Shown one piece after another: positions 62,415 to 64,000 of a DNA stretch of 64,000 nt (position 1 is the stretch's first letter; the number at the start of each line of letters is the position of its first letter). Source of the stretch: Campylorhamphus procurvoides (lineage: Eukaryota; Chordata; Aves; Passeriformes; Dendrocolaptidae). A program made the position numbers and the translations under genes. The notes beneath the pieces were generated by a model. That model was not told the DNA's origin. It saw only the letters and a program-made list of their open reading frames with translations, and ran no database searches. The stretch is taken from NCBI GenBank assembly GCA_013396655.1, contig WBMV01002647.1, positions 135,725 to 199,724 on the forward strand, in the 5' to 3' direction.

Positions 62415-64000
62415 TTTTGAAACTTTAAGCAGAAACTACTGAGTGTGATTGAAAAAAGGGCGGTTCTAGAGTATCCTGAAGCAGGAGGTTAGAGATATGT
62501 TGCTTTCACATCTAACCTTAAAATATGATAAACATAATTCTCAAGATTACATATTTTATTTTTTTAATTTAGTAATTTCACCTGCACATAGGTAGAGAGT
62601 TGCATATTTTCCCTTTAATTTGTTGTTCCACTGCTATGCTTTAGCAGCACTGTCTAGTAAACAGGGAAATACACAATATCATTAGGCAATCTCATTCAAA
62701 AGCTTATGCCTGCCTCAGAATATCCCAGTTCCACTTACACAAACAGCAGAAAATATACCCAAAATTATCAAAATCCTGCACGATATCCCCTTTTCATTTG
62801 TAATACAGGAAAAGAGGGCAGGAATTGCGAAGCTAACATAAATGCAGATGTAGATGGTCAAAACTCTCAGGAGCACACAGGCCCTCACCTTTTCACGCAG
62901 GTGAACAAGGTTTCAGCCTCCTGAGTTGTCTGGCAATTGTTTCTGCAATTATTCAAATTAGCAGTGTTTAAATTCAAGTATTTTCAAAAGGGCACAATTC
63001 ATCTTAAGTGACTTGGGCCAACCAAAACTGCATTAGTAGGAGAGGACAGAGTCTCAAAACACACCTGTTGTGATGCTTCCAAAAAGGGTGGTGAGGACAT
63101 GGGAAATACTTAAGTCTCGGCAATTTGTGCTATAAATAACAACCAGCTATTTCCAAGCAAATTTGCTTCCTATGACTTGTTAGACTAGCTACATTACAGC
63201 TGCTGGCCATGAGAGGAGAACTTTGTACTGTTAAATAAACCTTTTCTAAAATACAAGGACATACTGTCCAGTCCAATATGTTGTTATGCAATATCTTGCT
63301 GGGTTTTTCTTTTCTATTCCCACTTTTCTACTGCCTCTTAGCTGTCAGTGCAATCAATGATTGTTAGCCCAATCCTGGTCACAGATCTCTCAAGAACTCA
63401 CTGCTTTCTCCACCTAAGTCTTTACATTTTCACAATATCAAAACCAGGACGTAAAATTCTTTTATCACATCACTCCCTCCCCCCCTCCCAAGAGAGACAA
63501 TACTGTCTTCAAAACTATAGAATATTTTCAAACTTTTCAGTAAAGTCTTTTATTTATATATTTAATAGCTTTAGGGAGGGAACCCCTCCTCATACCAAAC
63601 TTAAACCCTCATACCCAACCTTAAATTCACACACAAAATATTGGCTGCCTACTGGTTGCTCTAGACAGCACTATGACTGTTCTCCTGTCCTGAGCATTAT
63701 GTACTTTTATGTTCATGAAGAAGATAAAAGTGAATAAAAGCACTACCATGGAGGGCAGCCTAACAAACAGCCCACATTATATGGGTCTCCTACTAATCTT
63801 CACAGAAGGCAGCATAAGGGGTCCCTGTACAAAGCAAACTTCTGCTCAGAGAGAAGAAAAGTAGTTGCCTGAATTCAAGTAGGTAAGTGGTAAAAAACAA
63901 ACAAACATGTTTCATCAGATAAAATCACAGAGAATCACCTCTTTCCAAAATGCAAGGTCCACTCAGTGGTCTTCTGTATCAACTGCATATATGGATATCT
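62415..64000. other. Non-coding stretch without recognised gene
   Basis: No gene is recognised. A C-rich run lies near 63,475-63,490 and TTTATTTATATATTTAAT near 63,550. A 129-codon open frame (63348-63737) has no similarity I recognise and crosses AT-rich low-complexity sequence. Confidence 0.45.

Noticed and set aside
62045..62428. 127-codon open frame with a hydrophobic segment
   Set aside because: It spans the R/U5 part of the LTR at 61252-62414, including its polyadenylation signal, so it is an incidental frame.
1..64000. CRISPR arrays, tRNA or rRNA genes, bacterial operons
   Set aside because: No regularly spaced repeats, cloverleaf-type sequences or ribosomal RNA signatures were seen, and the sequence is clearly vertebrate nuclear DNA.

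Overview
This window reads as vertebrate nuclear DNA, most probably from a bird. The main evidence is two copies of the 3' end of a CR1 LINE, the dominant avian retrotransposon, one keeping part of its reverse-transcriptase reading frame. There are also several LTRs of avian endogenous retrovirus type, no primate or rodent SINEs, and AT-rich, CpG-poor background sequence outside one CpG-rich edge. I cannot fix the species; the LTR styles fit a passerine, but that is inference.

I find no protein-coding gene that I can name. All open reading frames are short (longest 233 codons), overlap others on the opposite strand and show no recognisable domain, except the CR1 remnant. The window is best read as an intergenic or intronic stretch with a CpG island, and so a possible promoter or first exon, at its left edge.

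Layout: 1-860, CpG-rich promoter-like edge with one ambiguous base at 781. 900-9139, unannotated single-copy-looking DNA. 9140-9380, CR1 3' fragment. 9381-25386, single-copy-looking DNA with a palindromic X-box-like site. 25387-27239, two solo LTRs nested in opposite orientation, each with its own 5-bp target duplication. 27245-37077, non-coding, with a GC-rich segment before an AATAAA near 36,300. 37078-38563, a CR1 split by an 870-bp solo LTR (37500-38369) with a 5-bp target duplication. 38564-49700, non-coding, with one weak candidate exon on the minus strand. About 49,720-50,180, a possible LTR-like segment. 54,081-54,330 and 59,160-59,400, two related minus-strand LTR fragments. 57241-57703, a candidate 463-bp LTR with 4-bp flanks. 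61252-62414, an LTR of about 1.16 kb with a 5-7-bp target duplication. 62415-64000, non-coding.

The informative content is the transposon stratigraphy: full insertion boundaries can be read for four LTRs (a fifth is probable), and nesting orders the insertions in time. No novel gene system is evident. The strongest leads are the nested LTR pair, LTR-borne CTCF-like motifs including a 73-bp duplication, and the CpG-rich left edge.
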